Positions 53,698 through 61,803 of a stretch of 64,000 nt of DNA are shown piece after piece. The stretch comes from Bdellovibrionaceae bacterium UBA6502 (GTDB taxonomy: Bacteria > Bdellovibrionota > Bdellovibrionia > Bdellovibrionales > UBA840). The stretch's first letter is position 1, and every line of letters begins with the position of its first letter. The position numbers and the translations under genes were made by a program. The notes under the pieces were generated by a model. That model saw only the letters and a program-made list of their open reading frames with translations. It was not told where the DNA came from and ran no database searches. Location of the stretch: assembly GCA_002436415.1 (NCBI GenBank), contig DJMA01000028.1:145601-209600 (forward strand), in the 5' to 3' direction.

Positions 53698-54246
53698 TTA
53701 GTGATGTTTAATCCCTAAACTAAGGCTTTTGTTAGAGTTTTGGTCTTCCAACCAAATCAACTCACGAAATCCTTGGGATTGAGGAGACAAGAAATTGCTA
53801 TCAAAGGCGCATTCCATGGTAAAACTTGGTCCAAAAAAGTTATCTTCTCTGCTCTCCTGAAAAGCCATAAAGTCTAAAGAGATGATTGTGAAAAACACAT
53901 TGATCTTTTCAACTGATTTTTCACTTGGTTTTTTTAATCCAAACTCCACACGACCTACAAAAGAGTTTTCTTTATCATTCTCAAAGTCTAAGTCCCTTAA
54001 GCTTTGATCAGCTTGAGTCTCATCTACACTGAAGAGATAGTTAGATTCCAGACCCGCTTGGTTTAAAATTTTAGGAAGATATTCTTTTACAAGTATTTCA
54101 GCGCATTGCTTACGGAGTTCAAAAAAGTTCCCCGAATCAATCTTTATCTTCGCTTCCAAAAGCCTTGGGTCTTTGATTTCCCATAAAGCACTTGCGCTTG
54201 CATTTAGGCTAAAAAACAAGGCCAAAATTAATCCCAACTTATTCAT
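53698..54246 (-). CDS. Exported protein, unknown
   Basis: From ATG 54246 (GGAG eight bases upstream) the 182-residue protein has a signal peptide (LGLILALFFSLNASASA before LWEIK). The mature part has alternating beta-type segments ending LIWLEDQNSNKSLSLGIKHH. One Cys lies near the middle of each half (RKQCAEI, TMECAFD), which could form a disulfide. No family is recognised. It overlaps the probable true start of the EamA transporter gene. Confidence 0.65.
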   Translation of the reverse strand: MNKLGLILALFFSLNASASALWEIKDPRLLEAKIKIDSGNFFELRKQCAEILVKEYLPKILNQAGLESNYLFSVDETQADQSLRDLDFENDKENSFVGRVEFGLKKPSEKSVEKINVFFTIISLDFMAFQESREDNFFGPSFTMECAFDSNFLSPQSQGFRELIWLEDQNSNKSLSLGIKHH

Positions 54247-54785
54247 AATATACACTCCAATATCCACCGGCATTTGTAGCATAAATCCTCAAAAAACTCT
54301 AGGCATGCAAAGCTTCCATGTAATACAAACAGGGTTTTAAAGACAAAATAAACACTTCCTATAGCCATGAAACTGAAAGCCTTTTCCCTATAAACCCAGG
54401 AAGAAATAGCTGTAATTTAAGTCTTCTAGCCTACCTATTCTCAAAGAAAGTAAAAACAGGTAAAATCATTTTCTAGCAAGCTCCCCTAAGGCCAATTCCA
54501 GCTCTGGATTTTATTAAAATACGATTTAAGGCGCGGCAAAATAATGGATCACTTTATTGTAGATAGGATTTAAAAAGGCTTCTAAAAAAATTGCCTCATC
54601 AAATCCCACTGAGTTTAAACTTTCCTCACAAGCAATTCAAAAATGAATTTTAAGAATTTCACTGAAAATCAAGCGCAGCCAAAAGAACCAAAGCGATTTA
54701 AAAAATGAGTTTTCCCCTAACAAGAAACAGATCTCTTAAAAACCACTTCCAGGGGAAGGCAAAGTACTCATCATCATTGTCAAAA
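54247..54785. other. Gene-free stretch, about 540 bases
   Basis: The stretch is AT-rich and contains no ORF with a ribosome site. A weak inverted pair (TTTCCCCT near 54712 and AGGGGAA near 54755) may form a hairpin near the GNAT gene's 3' end, without a T tract. Nothing else was identified. Confidence 0.4.
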
Positions 54786-55433
54786 TTAGAGAGCCTTTCC
54801 TAAGGACTTAATATCTAAGAAGAACCTGTCATGAGTTTGGACGTTCTGAGCCCTTGGTAATTTTAGGAATCCAAGCTTTTGCAGTAAATTTTGCGAGGCT
54901 TGGTTTTGCGAGTTTACAGAGGCTGCAAAATGATTAAATTTATAATTCTCATTAATGTAGCTTAGTAATTGAGAAACTGCTTGTTTTGCCAAACCCTGTC
55001 TTCGATATTCTCTACTAATGCTATAGCCAACCACCATTAAATCTTTCATTCTGTGGGAGCGAAGAAAATCCCTTTCATCTCTTGAAAACCAGGTAGGAAG
55101 ATTATTGGCAATGCTCACCAATCCGATCAACTTATTCTCTGAAATGATTACCTTTAAAAAATCATATTGATTTGAATACAGGAACTGTTTATTTCTTGCT
55201 CGCTCTAAATACTTATAGAGCGCATCTTCAGCACGATGTGCCCCAAGAAAAAATTGACCCACATCAGGATCTTTGAATAAATTTAAAAGACCTTGCTCAT
55301 GGTGATCTGCTAGATCTTCAAAATGCCAAACTAAGCCAGCGCTGGTCACACAGGTTTTCATCGTTTGCGCATTCAGCAAACTAAGATTAAATAAAAACAA
55401 AAATAGCCAAATAAGATATCGCAACAAAATCAC
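54786..55433 (-). CDS. GNAT-fold acetyltransferase-like protein with an apparent signal peptide
   Basis: The 215-residue protein begins with a strong export signal (YLIWLFLFLFNLSLLNA before QTMKT). The body is GNAT-like: LIGLVSIANNLPTW, VVGYSISREYRRQGLAKQA with the R-x-x-G-x-A acetyl-CoA loop, and SVNSQNQASQNLLQKLGFL. GNAT enzymes need acetyl-CoA, which is cytosolic, so an exported form is unusual. Starting at the internal Met25 would remove the signal, but no ribosome site precedes it, whereas AGG precedes the GTG at 55433. The protein may be a repurposed fold or use another donor. Confidence 0.7.
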   Translation of the reverse strand: MILLRYLIWLFLFLFNLSLLNAQTMKTCVTSAGLVWHFEDLADHHEQGLLNLFKDPDVGQFFLGAHRAEDALYKYLERARNKQFLYSNQYDFLKVIISENKLIGLVSIANNLPTWFSRDERDFLRSHRMKDLMVVGYSISREYRRQGLAKQAVSQLLSYINENYKFNHFAASVNSQNQASQNLLQKLGFLKLPRAQNVQTHDRFFLDIKSLGKAL

Positions 55434-55715
55434 CTAATCCGTTGAGTCTGAAATATACTATAAAAAGCCAATTAGAAGCTTATTTTTTAAGCTTAACCTT
55501 AGTCCTCTAAAAATCTTCTATGATTGGAAAGTAATTTAACTTAGATGTTTTGCCTATTTAACGATCTGCATTAGCTTTGATTGCAAAATAAAGCCTTTCT
55601 ACGCCCAAAATCGACACCATAGGCATTTTTTTCATAGATTCTTGCCTTGTTTCCGGGTTTAATCGCAATGCTCTTGGCATTTAATTTGTATTTCAATTGC
55701 CTAGCGAGGTAGAAA

Positions 55716-55919
55716 ATGACGAAGAAAAATACGAACTATTTATTGATTGGTTTGGTCGTTTACGGACTAAGCTTTCTTCTAGCATGTTCAAACCCAAGCA
55801 CAGCAGACACTAAAAAGCTTAGCTTAAAACAAGAGAACTGTGCAAGCCCTGCCCTTAACCAGGCCGGTAAGCTTTCACTTCCTGACTCTGATGTATCCTG
55901 TTCTACAGAAGAGCATTAA
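55716..55919 (+). CDS. Small lipoprotein (67 residues)
   Basis: GAGG lies five bases before the ATG. The N-terminal signal is hydrophobic with lipobox LLAC (Cys24), followed by SNPSTADTKK. The mature part has ~44 residues with two further Cys (QENCASP, VSCSTEEH), which could pair. No family was recognised. It is monocistronic in a gene-poor area. Confidence 0.65.
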   Translation: MTKKNTNYLLIGLVVYGLSFLLACSNPSTADTKKLSLKQENCASPALNQAGKLSLPDSDVSCSTEEH

Positions 55920-55924
55920 TTACA

Positions 55925-55940
55925 GCTCTCCTCTGAGAGC
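55925..55940 (+). terminator. Weak hairpin after the small lipoprotein gene
   Basis: GCTCTC, loop CTCT and GAGAGC form a 6-bp stem five bases past the stop. The downstream sequence CTAATTTCCCC has only a short T run, so termination may be weak. Confidence 0.4.
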
Positions 55941-56603
55941 CTAATTTCCCCGAAGAAGATTAAATGTATCCGAGTCCCTTCTAGGCCTTAACATTATCCT
56001 TGGCTTTATTGAGTTCTGATTTTTAGGTCGCCAATTGTTAAGATTAGAAGCTCTCTTTTTTATGAACATTGTTTAAGCCTCTACAGGCCATAAAAAGCTA
56101 CTAAAATTATCTTTCTCATTAGCACTCAAAAGAATTTTAATCGCTGTAATCTTGTCGCCATTTATCTACGTCTAAATATTTGTTCCTGACTAGCAATAAT
56201 TGTCAAAGCTTGGCACCGAGAAGCTCTCTGGGCTTTAAAGGCAGTTTCAACTGGCATCTTGCTTGCTTTATATAAGAGTATCCCCCCTGTCGACTATGAG
56301 GTGGAGGCTATTCCCCCCTGGCAACCGGCGCTACCAATCTTATTTGGGCCTCTTAGTCTGACTTTTACTTTACCCAATCCGGTAACAAACTAAGCTATCA
56401 ACAATAAAGACTTCACCGCTAAGCAACTAATTATAAATTCCAACTGAGCGATAAAAGATTCAACATACAAGGCCACAAAAAAAACTTTTTAAAAGAGACA
56501 GAAAGCCTTGCATAGCCCCTTTTCACTACGGATAAATAAAGGCAGCTAGATAGCATTACTCATTGGTCAATTTTGTATGTTGCTTCAAAAACTCTTAGAG
56601 AAT
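55941..56603. other. Long gene-free stretch with paired C6 blocks
   Basis: No ORF with a ribosome site was found. A GC-rich patch at 56282-56336 contains two C6 blocks 31 bases apart (56282-56287 and 56313-56318), embedded as TCCCCCCTGTCGAC and TTCCCCCCTGGCAAC. This composition is unlike the surroundings. Repeated short motifs with G or C runs are seen at the ends of some IS21-family elements, so it may be a mobile-element relic, but no transposase remains. Confidence 0.4.
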
Positions 56604-56626
56604 AAAAAAAAGCGAGCTAGCTCGCT
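56604..56626 (-). terminator. Intrinsic terminator of the SH3-barrel gene
   Basis: On the minus strand, AGCGAG, loop CTAG and CTCGCT (a 16-base perfect palindrome, 56611-56626) are followed by a T run. It lies 40 bases past the stop codon. Confidence 0.8.
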
Positions 56627-56666
56627 AATATTTTAAACAGATTTAGAAACACTTTAAAAAGATAAA

Positions 56667-57530
56667 TTAAAAGGCTCGTTGCAATCCAAAGTGAAAGCCC
56701 AAATACCTTTCTTCCTCAAAGTAATACTTAGGTTCAAACTTTAATAGGAATTTACCAAGAGTGTATGCTCCACCAGCGGTGATGCTTGCACCAACTCTAG
56801 TTTTTCCAATTGGTAATTTTGTATCATCGATATAAAGATCGATAATGCTGTGGGAAAACATCAGACCTGCGCCAAAATAAGTAAAAAAGTTTCTAGCTCG
56901 TAAGAAATGTAGAGGCATCATTAGACTAGCGTCTGCTAGCAAGACAAAGCCACTAGATTGACTAGAAATATCTGTGTATATGCTAGGAGTTGAAGTACTT
57001 ATTCCTAAATTGATGTCTAAGTTTACTACGCCATCTAAAAAAGAAAACGGAGCGGTTCTATTTGCCATTAAAAACAAAGTCTGTGAACTAAAAGTAGTTT
57101 CTGTGGAATCATCTCCGAGGGTCAACTTGAAGCGATCTGTATAGTTAACCATAGCCAGACTAGCTCCCCAGTAAGTTTTCACTCTTGCGTCTTTGCGTGG
57201 TCTTCTAGTTTTAGATTTAGATCGAGAACCTCTGCCTTTAGCCGTTCTTGCTTTTCTACCACCCGGCCCAGATACAATTCGAATATCAATGTCAGATATA
57301 TAACCAATAACCCCTTGTCTAAGCTTTACCTTATAAAATGGGCCATAGTTTTTATTAGAAATTTTAACTAACTTACCCTTTCTAAGATAACCTAATACAG
57401 GTGCACCGAAGTCTCCTTTTTTGTAGACCATGGCGCCATCTATGATCACTTCCGCTCTTTGGGCTGCAAAAATTGGAGTGCTCAATAAAAAGAGCAAGAT
57501 GATTTTAAGTAAAACGGATTTTCCAAACAC
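56667..57530 (-). CDS. Exported SH3-domain protein with a C-terminal outer-membrane barrel
   Basis: A signal peptide (LKIILLFLLSTPIFA before AQRAE) precedes a bacterial SH3 domain (~25-85; GAMVYKKGDFGAPVLGYLRK, YKVKLRQGVIGYISD). A very basic linker follows (~92-117, GRGSRSKSKTRRPRKDARVK), then a predicted beta-barrel of ~165 residues ending FHFGLQRAF. The layout suggests an outer-membrane barrel whose periplasmic SH3 domain could bind peptidoglycan. The start is GTG 57530, with GGAGG nine bases upstream. The gene overlaps the end of the Dpm1-like gene by 26 bases. The family is not recognised. Confidence 0.75.
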   Translation of the reverse strand: MFGKSVLLKIILLFLLSTPIFAAQRAEVIIDGAMVYKKGDFGAPVLGYLRKGKLVKISNKNYGPFYKVKLRQGVIGYISDIDIRIVSGPGGRKARTAKGRGSRSKSKTRRPRKDARVKTYWGASLAMVNYTDRFKLTLGDDSTETTFSSQTLFLMANRTAPFSFLDGVVNLDINLGISTSTPSIYTDISSQSSGFVLLADASLMMPLHFLRARNFFTYFGAGLMFSHSIIDLYIDDTKLPIGKTRVGASITAGGAYTLGKFLLKFEPKYYFEEERYLGFHFGLQRAF

Positions 57531-58206
57531 GATAAAGAGCCTCCACGAAGATTTTCATTCCCATTTTACTTTGTCCACCACGTCGATCTTCAAAGCGAAT
57601 CGGAACTTCCACTAGTTTGAATCCTTTTTTGAGTGTACGATACTTTAGTTCAATTTGAAAACTATAGCCCTCGCTATTGATCTGGTCCAAACCTATGTCC
57701 TGTAAAACTTCTTTCCTGTAGGCGTTAAAGCCACCAGTCCAGTCCTTCACTCGGCGCCATAAAATTAATGTGGAGTACAGACTTCCACCCAAACTAATTA
57801 GCTTTCTATACCAAGTCCAATTTGCAACACTTCCACCTGGGATATATCGAGACCCAACAACAGCATCGCTGGCCTCGATGGCTTCGCTGATTTTTACAAG
57901 GTCTTCTACTCGATGAGAGAAATCTGCGTCCATTTCGATGACGGCATCAAAAGAATTTTCTAATGCCCACTGGAAGCCAGCAATATAGGCTCTGCCAAGA
58001 CCTTGCTTTCCAGGACGATTTAAAATGTGTAACTGATTAGAAAACTCACCTGCTATAAGAGCCTCGACAATCTTTGCCGTTCCATCTGGTGAATTGTCAT
58101 CCACCACCAAAACGTTTAAATCTTGATTTTTCGCAAAAATATCTCTGACAAGGGCTTCAATGTTTTCACACTCATTGTAAGTGGGAATAATCACAAGTTT
58201 TTTCAT
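57505..58206 (-). CDS. Dpm1-like polyprenol-phosphate glycosyltransferase (GT2)
   Basis: The 233-residue protein is a close match to the polyprenol-phosphate-mannose synthase type. VIIPTYNECENIEALV opens the GT-A fold, VLVVDDNSPDGTAKIVE binds the nucleotide sugar, GLGRAYIAGFQWAL follows, and AVIEMDADFSHRVEDL carries the DxD. GSRYIPGGSVANWTWYRK and VPIRFEDRRGGQSKM complete the fold. It would transfer a sugar from a nucleotide donor to undecaprenyl phosphate at the inner membrane, supplying envelope glycosylation. Donor specificity is uncertain. It is followed by the SH3-barrel gene with a 26-base overlap. Confidence 0.9.
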   Translation of the reverse strand: MKKLVIIPTYNECENIEALVRDIFAKNQDLNVLVVDDNSPDGTAKIVEALIAGEFSNQLHILNRPGKQGLGRAYIAGFQWALENSFDAVIEMDADFSHRVEDLVKISEAIEASDAVVGSRYIPGGSVANWTWYRKLISLGGSLYSTLILWRRVKDWTGGFNAYRKEVLQDIGLDQINSEGYSFQIELKYRTLKKGFKLVEVPIRFEDRRGGQSKMGMKIFVEALYRVWKIRFT

Positions 58207-58269
58207 GAGCTCAAAGTAATTGGAATTAGCTTGAGGGGCAAGTGATACGGGAAATAGGACACTCGCTGC

Positions 58270-58803
58270 TTAGAAAGGTGGCAGTTGTTTTACGTCCTGA
58301 TTTTCAATTCGCTCAGCTGACTGACTATCCAAGTGTGGCTTCATCAATGCATCCATTTCAGCTGAATGATTAGTGTTGGAGGCGTTTAATGATGCAGTTA
58401 AAGCTACCTTCTTTTCTTCCAACTCAAGCTTTCTTCGAGCTAGCTTGTCATAGCCTTTATTGCTCAAATAAAACATTGGATCTTTTCTTCTTTGTTCCAT
58501 AAAGCCGCTGACCTTCTGACAGGCAGCCTGAGGATTTCTACGGTATAAAATTGGATCAAAACCACAATAAGGACAAATGATTCCTAAACGAAATTTAAAG
58601 TGAGTTCCCAGCTCCATTAAGATCAAGCAAACCACGAAAAAAGCGATGGCTTCGGGACGCAAAGCTTGCCAGAAAATAAAACTAAAAAGAGTACTTAAAA
58701 CAAGAGCTGTGAAAACTTCCATAAAAGATATATGGCGTTTTAGACTCACCTTTCTTTCATTCTTACAAAAAGCACAGTAACACTGAGACTGGACTTTGGT
58801 CAT
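58270..58803 (-). CDS. Membrane protein with split CxxC zinc-ribbon-like motifs
   Basis: CYCAFCKNERKV near the N terminus (Cys8, Cys10, Cys13) and CPYCGFDPILYRRN (~77-80) carry CxxC pairs. They flank two membrane helices (~30-68: VFTALVLSTLFSFIFW and IAFFVVCLILMEL). The two pairs could form one zinc ribbon on the cytoplasmic face. The C-terminal ~90 residues are helical and polar. GGGAG lies seven bases before the ATG. It is probably first in an operon with the Dpm1-like and SH3-barrel genes. The function is unknown. Confidence 0.7.
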   Translation of the reverse strand: MTKVQSQCYCAFCKNERKVSLKRHISFMEVFTALVLSTLFSFIFWQALRPEAIAFFVVCLILMELGTHFKFRLGIICPYCGFDPILYRRNPQAACQKVSGFMEQRRKDPMFYLSNKGYDKLARRKLELEEKKVALTASLNASNTNHSAEMDALMKPHLDSQSAERIENQDVKQLPPF

Positions 58804-58906
58804 AGAAACACTCCCTTTCCTCTCCTCTAGTTTAGCAAAGGTTTAGGTTTTTGCAGAAATAAAAATTGGGACTAGGCCTTCAAGCTAGTCGTGTTAGGAT
58901 AAAAGT

Positions 58907-59578
58907 ATGAAAAGGATTTTCTTAATTTCAATCATTAGTATTTTTAGCCAAGGCCTCTTCGGTCAATCTTACAACGACAGCTCTCAAACTGAGGACATCA
59001 TGGATTATGAATCCATTGTTCGAGAACTCTCAAAATCATCAGGTACAAGTCGAACTAGCGTTTACTCCCCTGACCCATTGGCAGCGGTTCGCTTTCATGT
59101 AGGTGTTGGTTTCACAAATTCTTTAAGCAGCATTGAAGATAGTGAACGAGGCATCAGTCTACAAGCACCACTAAAAGGGGTTGCCGCAAGATTTGGTATC
59201 GACTTATTAAGTACTGAGTGGCGAGCTGAAGCAGGAATTACAACTTATGAACCTTATGATGACAAAGACACATCCTCAAAAATAGACCTTAAAGAATTTG
59301 ATTTGTCTGTAGTAGGTATCACACCAGTTAGTCGTTTGTGGTCTTACAAAATAGGCATGGGCTTAAGCGCCAGATACTTAAATCTAGTTCAAGCTGACGC
59401 AGAAACTCAAGAGATCGAATACACCACCCCTGCAATGAGCATTCAAACTGGAGTGATCGCCAATGTGGGACCCAAATTTAGTATCAGCACAGACCTTCAT
59501 TACAGAAAGTCTTTAATTCAAGAAACAGCAGACAAGACTGCCCTCGATTTCATGGTTCGCTTGGATGGACACTTCTAG
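58907..59578 (+). CDS. Predicted outer-membrane beta-barrel protein
   Basis: A signal peptide (RIFLISIISIFSQGLFG before QSYND) precedes ~203 residues. A polar plug-like part (~20-60) is followed by amphipathic strands (AAVRFHVGVGFTNSL, AARFGIDLLSTEWRAEAGI, WSYKIGMGLSARYLN, FSISTDLHYRKSL). The sequence ends FMVRLDGHF, with the terminal Phe typical of barrel assembly signals. The size suits an eight- to ten-strand barrel. The next gene overlaps its end by 14 bases, so they are likely co-expressed. Confidence 0.75.
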   Translation: MKRIFLISIISIFSQGLFGQSYNDSSQTEDIMDYESIVRELSKSSGTSRTSVYSPDPLAAVRFHVGVGFTNSLSSIEDSERGISLQAPLKGVAARFGIDLLSTEWRAEAGITTYEPYDDKDTSSKIDLKEFDLSVVGITPVSRLWSYKIGMGLSARYLNLVQADAETQEIEYTTPAMSIQTGVIANVGPKFSISTDLHYRKSLIQETADKTALDFMVRLDGHF

Positions 59579-60152
59579 CTTTTATTTTGTGGCTGTGGTC
59601 TGCGCCACGGCCTACCTAGGTGCATTACTTCTTTCCGCTTGGTATCGAAAAAGCAACAAGCCCACCGGCCCTCTGATTCCCAACCAACTCCTTACCACCT
59701 ACCCCATTATCCTGGTCAAGCAACGACCAAGCATTTATTATCCAGGACCTTACTGGAATCACCTAAAATATTTTCTTTTTGAACATGGATACGATGTGAA
59801 GGAAAAGTCTATCGCAGAGATTCAAACAGAAGAGGTTCCAAAGGCCCATTACTTTCTAAATTACTCAGATCTTCAGGATAATCTTAAGTTCTTTGAAGAA
59901 AACTCAGAAAGGATAAAAAGCCTTAATTATGTCCACTCTAAAAGCTTTCCAAAAGAAATTTTTAACGGAAATGCTTTGTGCATCCCAACAGACATACATC
60001 CTAAAACTCGAATATTATTGGCATTACAAAGATTTCTAATACCTTTTAGCAAAAAAGACTTCGCAGCTCTTGGATGTTTTCAAGAATTGCCTTATTATTT
60101 ACAAATAATGAAGCACATCAACCATTTAGCAGAAGAGGATTTAGTTTCTTGA
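59565..60152 (+). CDS. Single-helix membrane protein with a degenerate lipase-like strand
   Basis: One N-terminal membrane helix (YFVAVVCATAYLGALLLSAW) is followed by a ~165-residue domain. The segment TYPIILVKQRPSIYYPGPYW, followed by LKYFLFEHGYDV, resembles the beginning of EstA-like lipases (PIVLVHG...YW...L...G..V), but VHG is VKQ. No GxSxG nucleophile is seen, so it is probably not an active hydrolase. The resemblance may be accidental. The start overlaps the preceding barrel gene by 14 bases. The stop overlaps the start of the next gene by four bases (TTGA). Confidence 0.6.
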   Translation: MDTSSFYFVAVVCATAYLGALLLSAWYRKSNKPTGPLIPNQLLTTYPIILVKQRPSIYYPGPYWNHLKYFLFEHGYDVKEKSIAEIQTEEVPKAHYFLNYSDLQDNLKFFEENSERIKSLNYVHSKSFPKEIFNGNALCIPTDIHPKTRILLALQRFLIPFSKKDFAALGCFQELPYYLQIMKHINHLAEEDLVS

Positions 60153-60715
60153 ATCAGAACAGAAAAGACTTTTTAAAAGATAGCCTGATCGGTGGATTTA
60201 ACTTTCTTCTCAATTTTCTAAAAAATCCAATCGGAGTCATGAAACAACTTCCAAATGTAGCTTTGGGAGAGTTAATTTTTGTTGGTGGAGCTTTTTTAGC
60301 AATCGTTGGCTTTGGTCACGGAGTTGCTAGCGAAAGTTTTTTTTCCATCCTCTGGGGTATCTTTTTATTTCCATTCAGTGGCTTACTAAGTGTGGCCATT
60401 GCCAGTCTTTATTTTTATTATGTAGGAAATTATCTGACCAAAGGTGATCACTCTTATGAACAGTTTTTTATAGCCTGTTATTTCGCCGCTGTTCCAAGTT
60501 TTTTATCCTTTATGGTTTCACCCTTTTTACCAGCCATTGGATTTTTAGGTTTTCTGGTTTCTGCTTTTTTAATGAGAATGTCTTTGGTTTATTCTTTTAA
60601 AATCGAGAAACCACTAAGTAATAAAATCATTTTAAGTTTGTTTGCTGTGGTCATACTAGGATATTTGCTACAACTGCTTCAAAGCTATCAATTACAACAA
60701 AATCTTTTTAACTAG
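60149..60715 (+). CDS. Yip1-domain-like multi-helix membrane protein
   Basis: From TTG 60149, with AGAGGA eight bases upstream and a four-base overlap with the previous stop, the product has 188 residues. After ~35 polar/amphipathic residues (FLKNPIGVMKQLPNVALGEL) come about five membrane helices: GAFLAIVGFGHG, ILWGIFLFPFSGLLSVAIA, FIACYFAAVPSFLSF, IGFLGFLVSAFLMRM and IILSLFAVVILGYLLQLL. The arrangement resembles Yip1/YIF1-type domains in bacteria, which have no known function. A frame start at 60074 exists but lacks a ribosome site. Confidence 0.7.
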   Translation: MNQNRKDFLKDSLIGGFNFLLNFLKNPIGVMKQLPNVALGELIFVGGAFLAIVGFGHGVASESFFSILWGIFLFPFSGLLSVAIASLYFYYVGNYLTKGDHSYEQFFIACYFAAVPSFLSFMVSPFLPAIGFLGFLVSAFLMRMSLVYSFKIEKPLSNKIILSLFAVVILGYLLQLLQSYQLQQNLFN

Positions 60716-60760
60716 AGCTTATGCATTTAAAGTATATTCCCTAGCCAGCTAGCAAAAATA

Positions 60761-61759
60761 TTATTTCAAATTTTGTAAAATGCTTTGTACAAAATAAGGT
60801 CCTTGGAAAATTAGCTCGGAATAAACCTGCACCAAAGAAGCACCTTTATCCAATCGCCATTGCACCTCATCAGCACTATCTACTCCACCAACGCTGATGA
60901 TCGGTTTTGTCGACCTAGCTTTTGCAAGCATCAACATCTCTCTACTTCTCAAACGCAAAACTCGCCCACTAATTCCACCAGGCCCCAAATCCTTAGCCCA
61001 TGAAGAATTGCTTTTATCAATGGTGGTATTACATAAAATCAAGCCGTCAAAATCACTCTTATTAATATCTATAACCAAGGAATCTAGATCTGAGTTCTCA
61101 AGATCTGCCGCCAGTTTTACTAGAACTGGTTTTTGTAAAATCTTTTTTAACTCCTCTGCCGTTTTTAATAAAAACGCAGATTCCTGAAGGTCCCTTAGTC
61201 CTGGTGTGTTTGGACTCGAAACATTTACAACAAAATAATCTCCATGATCTTTCAAGCCAGAGGCCAATTTTACATAGTCACTCAGAGCATCCTCGGCTGA
61301 GGTTATCTTATTTTTCCCTAAGTTAACTCCCAATGGAGATTGAAGCTGATATTTCTTTTTGTGAGATTCAATGTTTTTAGCCAAAGCCTCCATGCCGTAA
61401 TTGTTAAAACCCATGCGGTTTAAAATTTGATGAGACTCAGGATGCCTAAAAAGTCTCGGCTTTGGATTGCCTTCTTGTGCCAAAGGAGTAACCGTTCCCA
61501 CTTCCACAAAACCAAAACCTAACTGATCCAGCAAGGGAACAATCCTGGCGTTTTTATCAAAACCTGCTGCCAAGCCAACGGGATTGGGAAACTTTAAACC
61601 AAAAAGCTCGACAGGTTTAATTTCCTTTAAAGGAAAAGATTTTTTAAATTTAGAAAACAAAAAATCTGAAGACTGAATTTTTTCGCCCATAAAAAAAGCA
61701 AAATCGTGAGCATTTTCAGGGGACATCAAAAACAAGGATTTTTTCACTAGATCATACAT
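60761..61759 (-). CDS. pyrD: Dihydroorotate dehydrogenase (quinone), class 2
   Basis: PyrD oxidises dihydroorotate to orotate in pyrimidine synthesis, passing electrons to quinone. The 332-residue protein has the N-terminal membrane-associating helices of class 2 (MYDLVKKSLFLMSPENAHDF). FMN and substrate motifs are NPVGLAAGFDKNARIV, EVGTVTPLAQEGNPKPR, NRMGFNNYGM, VVNVSSPNTPGLRDLQ with the catalytic Ser, and LCNTT and IISVGGVDSADE near the C terminus. It stands alone, convergent with the Yip1-like gene and divergent from gloB. Confidence 0.96.
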   Translation of the reverse strand: MYDLVKKSLFLMSPENAHDFAFFMGEKIQSSDFLFSKFKKSFPLKEIKPVELFGLKFPNPVGLAAGFDKNARIVPLLDQLGFGFVEVGTVTPLAQEGNPKPRLFRHPESHQILNRMGFNNYGMEALAKNIESHKKKYQLQSPLGVNLGKNKITSAEDALSDYVKLASGLKDHGDYFVVNVSSPNTPGLRDLQESAFLLKTAEELKKILQKPVLVKLAADLENSDLDSLVIDINKSDFDGLILCNTTIDKSNSSWAKDLGPGGISGRVLRLRSREMLMLAKARSTKPIISVGGVDSADEVQWRLDKGASLVQVYSELIFQGPYFVQSILQNLK

Positions 61760-61803
61760 GATATGTTGGTTACCAAAACTAGTTCAACTTGTCAGGAGGA
61801 AAA

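Noticed and set aside
55941..56603. Functional RNA such as tmRNA, RNase P or SRP RNA in the longest gene-free stretch
   Set aside because: None of the conserved motifs of these RNAs was seen.
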